DNA from: Coffea arabica
Lineage: Eukaryota > Streptophyta > Magnoliopsida > Gentianales > Rubiaceae
Length of the DNA: 64,000 nt
NCBI RefSeq assembly: GCF_036785885.1
Contig: NC_092312.1
Location: forward strand, 19,858,001-19,922,000
Direction of reading: 5' to 3'
Shown piece after piece: positions 12,655 to 25,733 of this stretch (position 1 is the stretch's first letter; each line of letters opens with the position of its first letter). The notes beneath the pieces are model-generated. The model made no database searches, was not told the DNA's origin, and saw only the letters and a program-made list of their open reading frames with translations. A program made the position numbers and the translations under genes.

Positions 12655-15600
12655 TCATCTAGGCCCAGACAGTTCATCTGGTCGGAGGTTTGATGTGGAA
12701 TCAGCAATGATCCAATCAGTATTTGGATGGTGTGTATGGTTGAAATCCTGTCGGAACATCTCCTCCTTCTGCCACTCTTCCCATCTCTCAGCCAAACCAT
12801 CACCTTCAAGCATTCTGACAACTTCTGACATTTTGGGACGCTCTGTAGGGGAACTCTGTGTGCAGAGCAGAGCTACCTGAATTAGTTGTTCCACCTCATC
12901 TTCGACATAGTTACCCTGAAGATCTGCATCCACTAGTGTTTCCAATTTTTTCTCCCTCAGAAGTCCTTTAACCTGAAAGAACATTTCAGAAAAATCAAAC
13001 CCTGGATGTACAAATACACAAGTACTGTAGAGGTAACTACAAATGGTGATTTAGTTAGGACCATCACAATAGCTAAAATGATCGGGAGGAATTGATTATA
13101 TGGGGCCAGAAATGTCAGAAAAGTGATGTTGATAACAATTAGCATTCAGTCATGAAACCATACTTCCAGGTAAAAGGCAAATTGCTACTTCTCAGTTCTA
13201 TCACATTGCTCTTATTATTGGTGTGTACTGTGTGTTTGTCAAAAAGAGAGAGAGAGGAGGGAAGGTACAGAGATTTTACAATTTATGATTTGATCCATTC
13301 AAGGATTAAAAAAAACACACACACACATTTTCTTCTCTGGATCTTTTCTGAGGAAAACAAGATGTGCACAGTAAAAGAACTAAGCAGTCAGATGCTTGGT
13401 AACCAGCCAGAACTCAATAAGACTTGATAATCATGACAAATGAGAAATTCCAAACCCCCATGCAAATGAATCATGTAATAGGAGACCAGCCAAGCTTCTG
13501 GAAGAGTGGAAGCTTCAGTAAATTCACCATTCTCTACTATCACAGAGAATACCATTTCAGAAAAAATCTTCAGCATTTTTTTGAAGTCTTGCCCTTAAAA
13601 CATGTTACCATTTTGGTAAACAAGCCCAACTCGCTTATATCCTACCTCCGTTCAAATTAAAATTAGTCATAATACCCTAGAGACATGATCACAAAAAAAT
13701 TTTCATTGAGTTACGCTGCAACAAATAAGTGTCATTCTTTCAGGTCTACGTTCAACATTCATGAAACATAAAATGATTCCTAAAATTCTCAAGATTAAGT
13801 GAGAAATACAAAGTAAACTAAAGAGTTAAAAGGAAAACATGACAGAGCAATATACACTTACCCAATCAAGCAACATGACATCATCATCATTCGCGAGACG
13901 TGCAAGATCAAAAGCTCTCTGCCCAGTGATAAGCTCAAGAAGCATGACACCATACCCAAAAACATCAGTCTTCTCTGAAGACTTGCCAGTGGAAAGGTAT
14001 TCTGGGGCAATATGACCAATTGTACCACGTACAGCAGTGGTGACATGGGTGTCCTTGTAGTCCATAAGCTTAGCCAACCCAAAGTCTCCAACAACGGCTT
14101 CAAACTCCTCATCTAACAATATATTTGCAGCTTTTACATCCCGGTGAATAATCTTGGGATCACAATGATCATGCAAATAAGCAAGTCCCCTGGCAGATCC
14201 CAATGAAATACGCTTCCTTATTGGCCAATCAAGAGGGGGTTCACTTTCAGGGCGCTCTACAAGAATTATCAATTGCCTAAGTACAACCGAGAACAATCCC
14301 TATAATAGTAGTTAAAGCTCTAAAAATAAGATGCTAAAGATGTTTGAGAGTTGGTATCAACGTAAGTGAAATTTCAACTCCTTAGGTATGCTTCCCCACA
14401 ACCCCCGCAACCCCCTTCTTTCCAAAAAGGGTAAAACAATTTTAAGTGTTTAAAAGAAATCCATTTAAATCTTTATTAATAAAAGATGTATTCTGCTTTT
14501 TGACCAAAAACTATTAACTACAATGGTCTTGCCATGGCAAACATCTGCGGCTGTCTTAGAAAAATGTTGCACCCATCAGGCAATTAAATATCCCGATATG
14601 CATCCTATAGCACCTAGGCAGCAACATTCATATGTTGGGCAAAGCAAACATCAGAGGCAGCAACATGCCCATGGTGGGTCAAACACCCATGGCAATAAAG
14701 TACCTGTTAGCAGCTATCAATGCAACGACTTGCCCAAAACACCCGAAGGCAGGCACAATGTGCCCTCGCTGGGGCAGACACCCAATGCAGTGAGTCTCCA
14801 TGTTGAGGCAAACATCTAACTATAATACTTGACCAATGAATGATGACTATCTTCTTAAAGTAAATCATACCAAACAGTATCATGGTATATATAAACATCT
14901 ATGAACTTAATGAAGAAAGAGAACTTAAAATTTTGACCGTTATTAGTGACTAAACCCCATGAACAATTTAATGGCCTTTACCTCTTAAACAGGATGCAAC
15001 ACTGCCATTCGCCATGTAAGGATAAACAAGCAACCGTTCTGTTGGTGTCATGCAAAAGCCACGTAGACGAAGTAGATTTCGATGGACAGCCATACTGATC
15101 ATCTCCACTTCTGTTTGAAACTGCAACTCTCCACCTTGAGTGCGCTCCTCTTTCAGTCTTTTAACTGCCACTAGAGATCCATCAGCTAATCGGCCTTTGT
15201 AAACCTTACCAAAACCACCTCTACCAAGAATATTTTTGTTGCTGAAACTATCAGTGGCAACTTGCAATTCACGTAGAGAAAATCGTTTCAACTGCCCTAG
15301 ATGAACTTCTGGGTCCTCCTCAGCTGCACAGAAGTCAATCAAATGAGAACCATTGAACAAATGGGAAACCAAATTACTGAGGATCTCTGTGGTGAGTGAG
15401 CACTAAATGGAACACTATGATGATTGGTCTAAGTCAGGCTCTAGATACACTAACCAGGAACATCAAAAAAATGATCTTGTGGTTTCCTTCTGCGCCACCA
15501 AGCAAGTAAAATTGCAGGCGCAGCAAAAAGAAGAGCAGCACCTGCAGCAACTCCTCCAGCAATGGCGCCTGTAGCACTATTGGTGCCTGGAAAGCCAAAT

Positions 15601-18466
15601 GACAGGTATTCAATACATAAGCGACTTGAAAACCAATAAAATCACTCATCAAATATACTACTCTCTTCAGGAAAACATGCAAATGACCAAATTTATCTAA
15701 ACTATAAGATCATGCAACAAAACATGTTAACACTGAGGGTGGAATGTTTGTAGCAGTTTTAATTCCTACTCTTTCAAGACAAACTAATATCAAGTGTGAT
15801 TATTGGAAAAAAGTAGCAGGGAAAGTAGGAAGGAAATCATGAAGAGCAGTAGAAATCTAATGATGACAAGCAAATAAGCAAGAAAAGACCTCGAGCTGAT
15901 GGTGGAGTAGGTGAAATTGGAGGTGGTGGAGAGACAGGGAGAGGATCCAAATGATTGTTTTGAAAACTGCAAAACATGAACAGAAGTAGTCAGCAAAATA
16001 CCTCAATCGGTAACCAAAGTCCAAACATATGAACTCGAGAAAGAACCTGATAGGAGTAAAAAGTGAAAAGGATCCATTGACAGGAATTTGGCCTGTCAAC
16101 TGGTTATTCGACAGATCTCTGCATTTTACAGTGCAATCAATGTGAGAGGAGAAAAGTAAACCCAGTATTAGTACTATTTATTACAATAAGAAGTAATAAT
16201 ATTAGTCAGGTAATACTACAGTATACCAACTCAAAAGAGAAGTTGAATAAAGAGTAAAAGCAAAACACAGCAAGGATTACAATTCACGCTTAGCAAAAGA
16301 AAACTGAAGAAAATAAGGCATCAATTTTCCAACTTACAGGACTTGAAGTGTCTGGACAGTGGTTAGGGTCATAGGAATATGTCCAGTCAAGGTATTATTA
16401 TTTAGACGCCTGTTCAGCGCACAAGACAAATAAAATCAGCATTAATTCAGTTAAAACAATGGTACAGCAATAACATAAGAAAATCTTTATTGGTTCACAG
16501 TTGAACTGTTTTAGACAGTCAAAACTCGTCAGAGTATACTTGCCTAAATACACAATTTATACATCAAATAGCTAATTCACAACTACAGGATGTGATGAAA
16601 TTTTCCATATCATACAAAAATATAAAAATGGAAAACAATTCTGGTGCATTTTGCATCACACAGGTCTTGACAGTTCCAAAATAGAGAACTCTATTAGGAT
16701 TTTGGTACGTGTTATTATGGCATTTTTTAGTCTATAGAGCAGACTTTGTCTGCTATGTTTTTTAAGTGTTTCAAATGTGGATTAAATGGACCCCTTTCTC
16801 TCCCTCGCCCATTACCTGGTTGCTCAGCATAAGTAACTATTTGTACCACAATACAAACAAAAAACAAAAGAGTCCATCCTGGAACTTCTATGCTCTACAT
16901 GAATCCAACATCATACCACAGCACGAGACTTAAATATAGTTCGAGAAGAAATTAAAGAAAACGATAAGAGCAACTCATACAGGAAACGTAATTTCTGAAG
17001 TTTTCCCAACGTGTCTGGTATGGGACCATTCAAGCTGTTTAAGTAAAGATCCAAGCTCACTAAGTTTGTCAAGTTCCCCAGCTCATTGGGAATTCTTCCG
17101 CTAATGTTGTTACTATAGAGTTCCCTGCCCAGAAAGAAACAAACAAAAAAACCCAAAAAGATATTAACAAGCATTGATCATAAGAAACACCGACAAGCAG
17201 GATAAGTTATAGCAAGAAAATAAAAAAGAACAAACCTATCACATCTAGAGCATGGCTAAAGCCTATAATCCAATGGAAACTTGCCAGGTATCCATGATTA
17301 ATCATCAATAAAAATTGCAAGCCATGGCTAAGCACAAATCTTTACAGGAAGAGAAATGCAGAGATATACATAATCTGCCTCTTTGCTCTTCATGGAGCCT
17401 AACTTTTCAGTAACTCAAACATATCAAGATGTTTGACAAGTTCAAGCATATCAAAGTTTAATAGTACCATGCAGTGAACTTCCAACAGAAGGTCTTGAAA
17501 GTACTCCATGCAAAGAATTCTGATCCAAAAGAGTTAACTTACAAGTACTGCAGATTTGGGAGCAGACCGAGCTGTGGAACAAGTTGGCCAGACAAATTTG
17601 CATTTCCCAGATCACTGAGAGGAAGAAGCAATACAAATACACATTCCATCAGTTCTCTAAACTCCAGAGTAAAATGTAAAGCACAATTACACAGTACATT
17701 GTACAGCCCCATTTCTATACAAGGCATAAGGAGCTTACACCCTGGTAACACTGTTATCACTGTTACAGGTGACGTGAAACCAAGTGCAGGGATTGACGAG
17801 GGTTGGATCCCAACTTTGCAGAACATTATTAGGATCAGCTAAATTGGTCTTCAGCGCATTCAATGCATCACCTGTCTTGCATAAAAGATTCAGATAACAA
17901 TTACCAATTTTCACACTTCAACTAGCTAATGCTAACTCTTAACATATCTTCATTTCTGGATAACGCAACAATATAACTAGAGAATAGCCCAACTAGTCGA
18001 TTCCAATTTTTTTTTTGTTTTAAAAAAAGGACGATAAGTGCCACATATACCCAAAAAAATTAAAACTTTCATGTATCGACAACAATATATCATGCCAAAT
18101 TCATCCCGTGGCACTACTTCATAATCAACAACTATCCACCAGTACACATGCAAATGAATTCTGATGCTACGACAGTCCAAACAAGTTTCTTAACTCAATT
18201 CACAAAAAAATCCACTAAAAAAATTAATTATCCTAGCCAAAACCAAATTACAATTTAAGTCAACTAGCACTCGCCGTCACCAGCTCCATCATTCATGGAT
18301 GCTAGTAAGTAAACCCAGAAAAGATAATTAAACAACAAAAACTAATACTAAAAAAGACAGACAACAGACCTTCGGCGTTACCGGAGACGCGCAAGAATCG
18401 GAGAAAGAGCAAAAGAAAGGAGATAAAAGCCGAAGCTGAGATCGCGGAGACCACCGAGCGATCCAT
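12655..18466 (-). CDS. BAK1: SERK3/BAK1-type LRR receptor-like kinase
   Basis: A 617-residue somatic-embryogenesis receptor kinase, in the plasma-membrane family of co-receptors for brassinosteroid and pattern-recognition receptors. Exons 5' to 3': 18370-18466, 17739-17871, 17543-17614, 16981-17124, 16338-16409, 16047-16118, 15890-15966, 15455-15586, 14982-15323, 13862-14256, 12655-12972. Domains: signal peptide 1-28; N-cap with CTWFHVTC; about five LRRs to residue 197, in the family's 72- and 144-base LRR exons; SPP-rich linker 198-222 ([12 protein letters not shown]); transmembrane segment about 230-252; kinase with [11 protein letters not shown] loop, Lys321, HRD 418-420, DFG 438-440 and activation-loop Thr453, Thr454 and Thr459, matching BAK1 Thr449, Thr450 and Thr455. 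The tail EEMFRQDFN...DELSGPR points to SERK3/BAK1 rather than SERK1/2. All catalytic residues are present, so an active kinase is expected. Confidence 0.95.
14523..14819. repeat. Degenerate short repeats in SERK intron 9
   Basis: Within the 725-base intron 14257-14981, a GC-richer block repeats a degenerate core like GGCAAACATC or GGGTCAAACACCCATGG at least five times, with changing spacing (near 14534, 14638, 14675, 14770 and 14806). It contains an open frame of 98 codons that looks accidental. I do not recognise its origin. Confidence 0.45.
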
Positions 18467-19186
18467 CAAGTTCACGGCAACACTTGCTAAAAGCGTAGAT
18501 TCAAAATTCTCATCGCAAAACCACCAATATTATCAAAATGCCCCGTTAATCAAACGAAGCACCTACCAAGAAGACTTGACAACCAAAGTCAAAACCCTAG
18601 CTGCTTTTGCTTCTAATTGATTTTTATTAGCACTACTTTTTTGCTGAGCTGAGAAGAAGAAAATTCTGGCCCCTTTCTCCTCATCCAACACCAAGGAAAT
18701 TAACAGAGGGAAGTAAATGTTTTTAAAAAATTGAAAAAAAAAAAAAAAGCAAAAAAAAAGTCAGCAGCAACTTTGAGCAATAGGAAACCAGTAACTGAAT
18801 ACAAAATGAAGTTGTTAGGTTAATAATGATGTTTAAATTTAGTTTTAAACTGGGTTGAGCAGAAGCTTTGAAGGGAAAGAATGGGACCAAAAAAAAAATT
18901 GGAATTAAATATTAGAGAAAACGAAAGGGGAGGAGTGGAATGCACAGGGGGCGGAGGAGTGGAATGGACTATGGAGTTGAGTTGGTCAAAAGTTCTGTTT
19001 TCAGACTTCCTTGCTGTGTAGTTTCTATTCTACATTTTCTTGAGTGTGCCCCAGTTGTATTTAATGATTTGAATATGTGTGTGCTTAAATTATTACTACT
19101 TCACTCAACATCATTCTGTTATCTCTCTTCGTATCCAATTTTTTGTATTTTCTTTCTGAATATGCGTTCTTTTCTTTGGTTTTGAG
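18467..19186. promoter_or_regulatory. Upstream region of the SERK gene
   Basis: The leader and promoter of the minus-strand receptor kinase must lie here. There is no clear TATA box. A purine-rich stretch near 18925-18965 repeats GGAGGAGTGGAATG twice. Nothing else is recognised. Confidence 0.4.
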
Positions 19187-19653
19187 CAGAGGCACAGTAG
19201 AATCGACCCGATTTCGAATAATGCACTGTTCAATTTCGACTTGAGCTAAAAAACTTGGATTAAACCTTGAACTTGAGTTCAAAGTCATCGAGCACTTGAA
19301 AGTCGAGTTCGATATCGAAGTGCATCTTATTTTGCATTACTCGAACTCAAATTCTTGCTCATCGAAACCAGTCAAATTTGTTTCAAGCCTAATCGAGTTT
19401 AAGAAATATAAATATATTTTTTCATATAATTTTACACAGGGAACAAAGTTGAAATTTCATACTAATAAAAAAAAAATTATATGTGTGTGTGTGTGTGAAA
19501 CTCGATCGAACCTGAATAAACTGGACGAGCTTTCATACCTCGTATATTAATTTCGAACTCAACTCGTTAAGTAGTTCAAGTTGCTAGAACTCGAGCTTTA
19601 ACTTAATAAGCTCGCGAATTATTCGATTAAGTTTAAGTCATTTCCATCCCCTA
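19187..19653. mobile_element. Degenerate hAT-like element rich in ACTCGA motifs
   Basis: The right end, read inward, is TAGGGGATGGAAATGAC, a hAT-like terminus; the left end is CAGAGGCAC. The flanking octamers GTTTTGAG (19179-19186) and GTTTTGGT (19654-19661) agree at 6 of 8 positions. The interior is full of CTCGA/TCGAG-containing words in both orientations. It looks like an old relative of the element at 40575-40946. Confidence 0.4.
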
Positions 19654-22038
19654 GTTTTGGTAGCAGAGAATAATTAAAAAATTTCTAAAGATTTTTATCA
19701 CCTCCAATTGCACGGATTTTCGCCAAAATATTTTACTTTTTTAATCTAAATATTTATATCGACTAGCTTTCATTACTTTTTACGGTAACTCATTGCACTG
19801 TTACACACCCTTTATAATGCCAAATAAAATCCCTCTCTTTAAGGGTATGTAATTGAAGACAATCCCTCTTTGCCTCTACACATGCGTCGCTTATTTTTTA
19901 TCGGCAAGTTTTCATTTGTAGCTAAAGTGCAAGTGCTCGTAAACTAAATAGTTACATGGATGCAATTATCAAGAGAAGAACAAAACAATTTGGACGTGTT
20001 TGTCATCATGATTTACAAAAGAGTTTACGAATTAAGAGAGAGGATAAAAAATACTAATAATTAAACCCCCCGTTCCACTCCCGATTCTTAAATCCCACTT
20101 TTCCTTTATCTCAGAAATCTCGCCCTTTCCTCTTAGAAAAAATTTAAAAAAAAAAAAGTGTACAAATTAAAACCCTTAATTTAAATAAAAGTTCACCTAC
20201 ATTAAAGGATGTTAAAAACTATATGATACGTTGATAGATATACTAATAAATAAGAAGAATCTTAAATATTCGAATTAGAATATGGGCCATCTTTTAGTAT
20301 GTGTACGTGTATAGTATTAGATGTATATCGTTTAGAGCAAGGTATTTCTTTAAATAATTATACGAAATGAGAGCAAAAGAGCGCTATAAAGAGGCTAATA
20401 CTTGAGGTTTTTTTGGGGTCAAAGTAATACTTTAGGTTTTTGTTTGAGGCAAGAAAGTACGACAAGGATGGACAAAATTGAGAGGGAGAGGAGCGAGGAC
20501 GGGGACAGGTAAGAGCGGCCGAAATACGGAAGGAAGAGTAGTTACTTAAAAGTGGGGGTCAAAGTTGCACGCACGAGAGGACGAGTGGACCCCCGCCGTC
20601 TATGACTATGAGGAAAGGAAGGAACAGAAGAATGAGAAAAAAAAAGACAATTGATGCAGACATGAAGCCCCGGGGTTAGTTTTACTTTTTCTTTGTTTTC
20701 CTTTTATTCTGCTTTTGGCTTTGTTATTTGAAGGGATGTGTTGAGTTTTCTCTTTGACTGCATCTGGCCATTTTTGCAAGTGTCATTTTGGAGGCTTTGG
20801 GGTTGTTGGATTGTCTGTTTACAACTTTGCTTTGAATTATTAACATACCTGTATTCCATTAGCAAAATCAGCAACCTCCTTGGATCCTCAAATTTGAGTT
20901 TTTTTTTTTTATATGCAAATCAAGCTTCATCTTATGGCTAGTTTGGGAGATGAGATTTGAGCAAAAAAGAAAAAAAAGAAGGGAATAGAAAGTTAGGTGT
21001 CTCTGATATTTGAAAGTTTTAGTGAAATAAAAAATAAAAGAATTGGACTTATTTGAGAGGAGTTACAAATTTTTTTTTTAAAAAAAAAATCGTCCCGAAT
21101 CGGGCAAAAAGCAAACGGGACGCTGCAAAAAATTTAGAAAAAAAATTTAAAATTATCCATTCTACTCTTGAAAAGCTATTAAATGAAAAATTTATTGACT
21201 AATGTATACAAAATCATCTCATTTCTTTCATAAACTCCCAAACAGTATTAAAATATCTTCTCTTTTTTTCTCTCGTAACTTTTAACCTTTCTCTTCTTTT
21301 CTTTTCTGTCCTCGATTCCCAAACTAGCTATTAGTGCTACGAGCGATGGACAAGCATAATTATGCCAGACGAGTTCTACCACACAGTAGTTGTTTGCTGC
21401 AAGAGGTCGAATTCGACAAGTGTATCGAAAATTCATTTGTCCCTTCTAAACTTGTGAGAAGGTAAATCATTCAACAAAATTTCTGTCAATGAAATCGCTA
21501 TAGAACGAATAATTATGATTTTATTTTGGTAAGTAATATTTTTTAATGTATTCGTATACAACCAAAAAGTTAAAGTCGTAAAATGAGGATAAATAAGTGA
21601 TCGTTGCACTTAAGTTAACAAAAAAAAATTTTAATAAAAAAGAAGAAGCGATCGTTGACTGTGACTGGTCAACCATGGAAATGACTAGTTTTTTTTTTTT
21701 TTTTGTTGAAGAAAAGCCAAATGACTAGTTCAGGAGCAGGTCTGACATTAGAAAAAGGTTCTAGGATTTAGCTATAAGATTAAAGGTTCACATTTACGTG
21801 CAACGCTAAGCAATGTTCTATTGGCGACACCACTACAATGTTGACTTTGGTTCCTAAAAGGGAAAAATACAAAGAAAACCTTGACCAGCAGCAGCGGGTG
21901 AAACAGCTAAAATTTCCACACATTCAAATATTTGCCGTGACGTATGCGCAATTGTTTGAGATAATCTAGTTCTAGTATTTAAAGCCGAAAACAAAATTTA
22001 ATCAAAACTAATAACACTAAGTATCCTAAAACACTTAC
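19654..22038. other. Gene-poor AT-rich intergenic region
   Basis: No gene recognised. Around 21090-21125 a small hairpin (CGTCCCG ... CGGGACG) occurs beside long A/T runs. A pyrimidine-rich stretch follows 20680. Nothing else is supported. Confidence 0.4.
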
Positions 22039-22181
22039 TTGGATTGCTATTTTTTGAAATTTTTATAGAAAATTATATTTAAACGATTTGATGTATGTAA
22101 GGTAAAATGGTGATTGAAAAATATATTTATGAAAAAATAAAAAAAAATTAGAGAAAAATAGCTTTCCGGGAGCAATCTAAA
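22039..22181. mobile_element. Small foldback MITE, TTGGATTGC family
   Basis: The left end TTGGATTGCTATTTT is mirrored by a right end that reads inward as TTTAGATTGCTCC. The AT-rich core runs through ATTTAAACGATTTGATGTATG and A/T tracts. The same family occurs in the other orientation at about 42151-42300, and a worn right half at 28690-28796. The target duplication is not clear. Confidence 0.5.
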
Positions 22182-22499
22182 CACTATAATACACGTGTAT
22201 TTCATTCTAGATTTTGAATTGGGGCAGAGGCAGATGACGTACATTTGCTTAAAACCAAAAAAAAATGTAAACATAAAAACTTATTGCTATTATTAAATTT
22301 TTCTACAAAGGATGTGGACTTGTTTGGCAAAATTTATTTGACTATGGCAACCGATGGCGTGGCTTAATACTAATCTATTTAGAGGTAAACATGATCAAAA
22401 GAATGTTCAATGAGAAGTTGGAGTGATAATTGAACAAAATCATTAGTGTAATCAATTTATTATTGAATTGATTGCTACGCGTTGATGTCGACCTGTCCA

Positions 22500-24310
22500 C
22501 CAATTGCAATAAGAAGAATAATTTGTGCTAGCACCGCGCTGCACGTGTGGGACTTGTCGAGCCAGTCAGCCCACCAGTCGTCGGACTTTGGCACATGACA
22601 GCGATACACCAGCCCGCCCTGGAGTGCACGGACTTGGACTTGGGAAGTGGGTCTAAAACGGATAGTCCAGTTGGCGATGCTATTATTATTGTTATTTACG
22701 CCCTACAATTCCATTGCCATGGCCATGCGCCTGCAGCCCATCATCACAATCAGGGCAGGGCTGTTGCCCACAGTTGTGAAAGTGCGTGAATATCCGAATT
22801 CATGCCTGTGCATCTGGGCTCCGTGCTGTCCAATTGCGGAAAGACTAGAAATAAGTACTAGTAACTTCACAAATACTAGTACTAGTGATTTGCCAAAAAT
22901 AGACACAGAAAAGGCTGGACTTTGGGAAAGGACCGCCAAGGCTCTGGGGGAAGAAACCACACCCTGTCGGGCTTTGGAGACCTGAAATGAATAAGCTACG
23001 TGAAGTCCCTGATCGTGATCGTATTTTACTGGGAGCAGCAGGAGAAGAAGAAAGGCTTGCGAACCTATCCACCATCGATTTTCTTTTTTCGACTCAAGCG
23101 CCTTGCTGGGATTTTTTTTTTTCACCAGCAATGCATGATTGATATATACCAATGTTTCCTGGGAATTTTTTAGCTTAGAAGTTCTTGTTTCTCTACGGTT
23201 GCAGTCACTGAGTTAGCTTAGAAGTTCCTGGTGCATGGTTGGTTGATGTTCATTAGTCCCACAAAATTCCTTCGTAATAATCAGCTGATTTGCTAGAACT
23301 TTGACACCTTATTATTCGAATGCATGCCTTCGTTAAGCACGTGTTGATTGCTTCTTTTACATCCTTCCACAATCATATATGGCGGTTCAAATCTTGAATC
23401 TCATTGGTCTCGGACTGGTTTTCGTATAAATTATTTCAATCACCTTGACACGCTTTTACCCCTCTTCTTTCACGGGTCAAAACATGAGTCACTGAAAAGC
23501 GTCCCTTGCATATGTGAAATCTTCTCGGAATTATTTGTGCCACATTCTAAGACACCTACTACTCCGTATTGTGTCCCAACTGCGATAACCAGCTTCCGCC
23601 GATGCTCAGGAGCAGTACTAAGCAAATATAGTTGGGCTGATATGAGCCCCCAATTCCTCCGTGTTCCTCACGGTCAATTCCCAAACAACCTCCATCTTCT
23701 GATGCTCCTTCACCGGAAAGTCCTGTCCCATTGCAGTGGAAATTGGAGGCATTTTGTTTGTTCTTGCTGGCCCCCCTACTCGGATCACGTGCCTGATCCA
23801 TGCTTTGAGCGGTATGATCCTCAGTACCAGGCAGCGGTCTCCTCTACTGGCCCCTCCTATCCTCGGTTGCATGCAGTTGCACAGTCATAAACAGCAGAGG
23901 CCTTTGTTCTTAAATAGATTTCGTCTTACCTTTGTTCATCAAGTGACATTTTCTGTTGATTTCTCGTGTGTTGTGTGAATGTCATCTGAGATGAAGGAAG
24001 CTGGTGCTGAAATTTCCAACAAGTTATATGACAACATGGGGCCATTTTTGCACTGACGTACGTGCATGGTACTCGTCCTTTTATGTTATTTGCAAAAATC
24101 TTTTCCAAGTGTTGCATCCTAGGAGGAGTCAAAACATTTGAGCGTCGGAGTTTTTTCCTGTTACGGCGGTGCATCACTAAATCATAAGCCAGAAAACAAC
24201 ATTTGCGACTTCTTTGTCCAGAAACCACATTGGTGGAAGTTATTTGTTTAGTCATTGATTTATTCGGACTGGGTAGGAGATGAATAGAGGATCCCTCCTC
24301 AATTACCATT
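22500..24310. other. GC-richer unassigned region with open frames
   Basis: More GC-rich than its surroundings, with open frames on both strands: 180 codons at 23348-23890 (+), 149 codons at 22703-23152 (-) and 127 codons at 23926-24309 (-). None shows a motif, signal or family resemblance I can name. Opposing open frames in the same DNA suggest accidental frames or a decayed gene. Treated as non-coding. Confidence 0.35.
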
Positions 24311-25701
24311 CGTCTCCAAAAAAAAATTAAAAAAAAAAAAAAGAATTTGTGTTTGCAAATTATCCATCACATATAATTTTTTTTGTCTCTTTATTCATTT
24401 TTGACAGTTGAAATTTCGTTGGTAGAGATAATTAGATTTTTTTTTTTACTTTTTTTTGGCACAATCTAACAAATAGTACAAATGACAAGGACTTCTTTGT
24501 CATAAGAGCATCTTGTACGTGTTGGGATCAATAGCAATATTTTTGACAATTTGAAAATTATGTTGGACTGTGACTAATAAAGAAGTTTAGATTAAAATAG
24601 AAATTAGAGATTATGTAGAGGGACAAATTTAGAGTGGAGTGGAGTGTTGTATTGCTTTCGTTGTCATCATAATTCATATTCAATTAAGATTATAGCTTTT
24701 TTCATAACTCCTACAATTATTGAGTATTATTGGAATGCAATAAATTTAATTACAAGAGAGGAGGGTATTATAGGCAAAAGAGAAAACTAAGATAGGAACT
24801 CTGCTTAATTAGACTCTAATTTACTTAGACTAAACCTACTGTTATAAGGAATATGGATAAACTTCAGAATTTTTATGATTGAGGTAGAAGATCTCTGATT
24901 GATGCGATTATGGGTTTCGAGTTCCAAATTGATTACGATTTAATTCATTTATGGCCAAACAAACTTTGAAAGAATTGATCTCCAATATTAATCATTGTGC
25001 AGAAAAAAAAAAAACTCCAATTAATAGTGTTGAAAAGACTAGCAGCCAAAATTACCATCACTCAATTCAAAGTTTCGTACACACCATCAATGTTTGCTCA
25101 ACCTAGCTTGTTAGTTAATTAGTCATTAGAGTAATGCTCTCCTAACTTTCGGAATAAAGACTGATAATTTGGATGGCAGCTTCTCATTGCATTTGAAAAT
25201 GGGACCAACCTATTGTGCCCACAAAAAAAGCTAAAAATTAATGTATGATCCAAAAATTATTGGTCACGAGCAAGCAGCAACAGCTGGTGGTGGGGGGGGG
25301 GGTGTGGAGTGGGACTGGCAGAAACTTTATCTTCCATTCCAAGTTAAAATCATACTAGTCCACGAAAGGCAGCAAACCATTCCCCATTTCACACTTGGGG
25401 TTCTGCAAAAATTGCTTCAAAGCAATGAAATTTAGGGCTTCCATCCAAAGGCAACTCTAGCTGAACGGGAAGATCAGCCTGCATGGAGCTGTCAGTTATG
25501 AACGTGCATTCAGCTGTACGTAGGGCTCGATGCTGTTAGCTTTTGGGGTTGGATGTTCCAGGGGTCCTTCATCGTTAGTTCAGTGCTTCAGTTGAGGGCA
25601 AGGCATCTGGAGTTTTAAGGATGAAATGAATATGCTGATAGAAATATGAGATGGACTGGCCAACCACCGCTACGTACGCCCAAATACATGCATCCATCCA
25701 C

Positions 25702-25733
<32 letters not shown>

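Noticed and set aside
22036-22185. miRNA precursor at small foldbacks
   Set aside because: The fold comes from transposon terminal repeats with AT-rich arms, and I found no match to miRNA families I know.
23348-23890. 180-codon open frame as a gene
   Set aside because: No start context, domain or signal; overlapping frames on the other strand are equally open; no splice pattern with neighbours.
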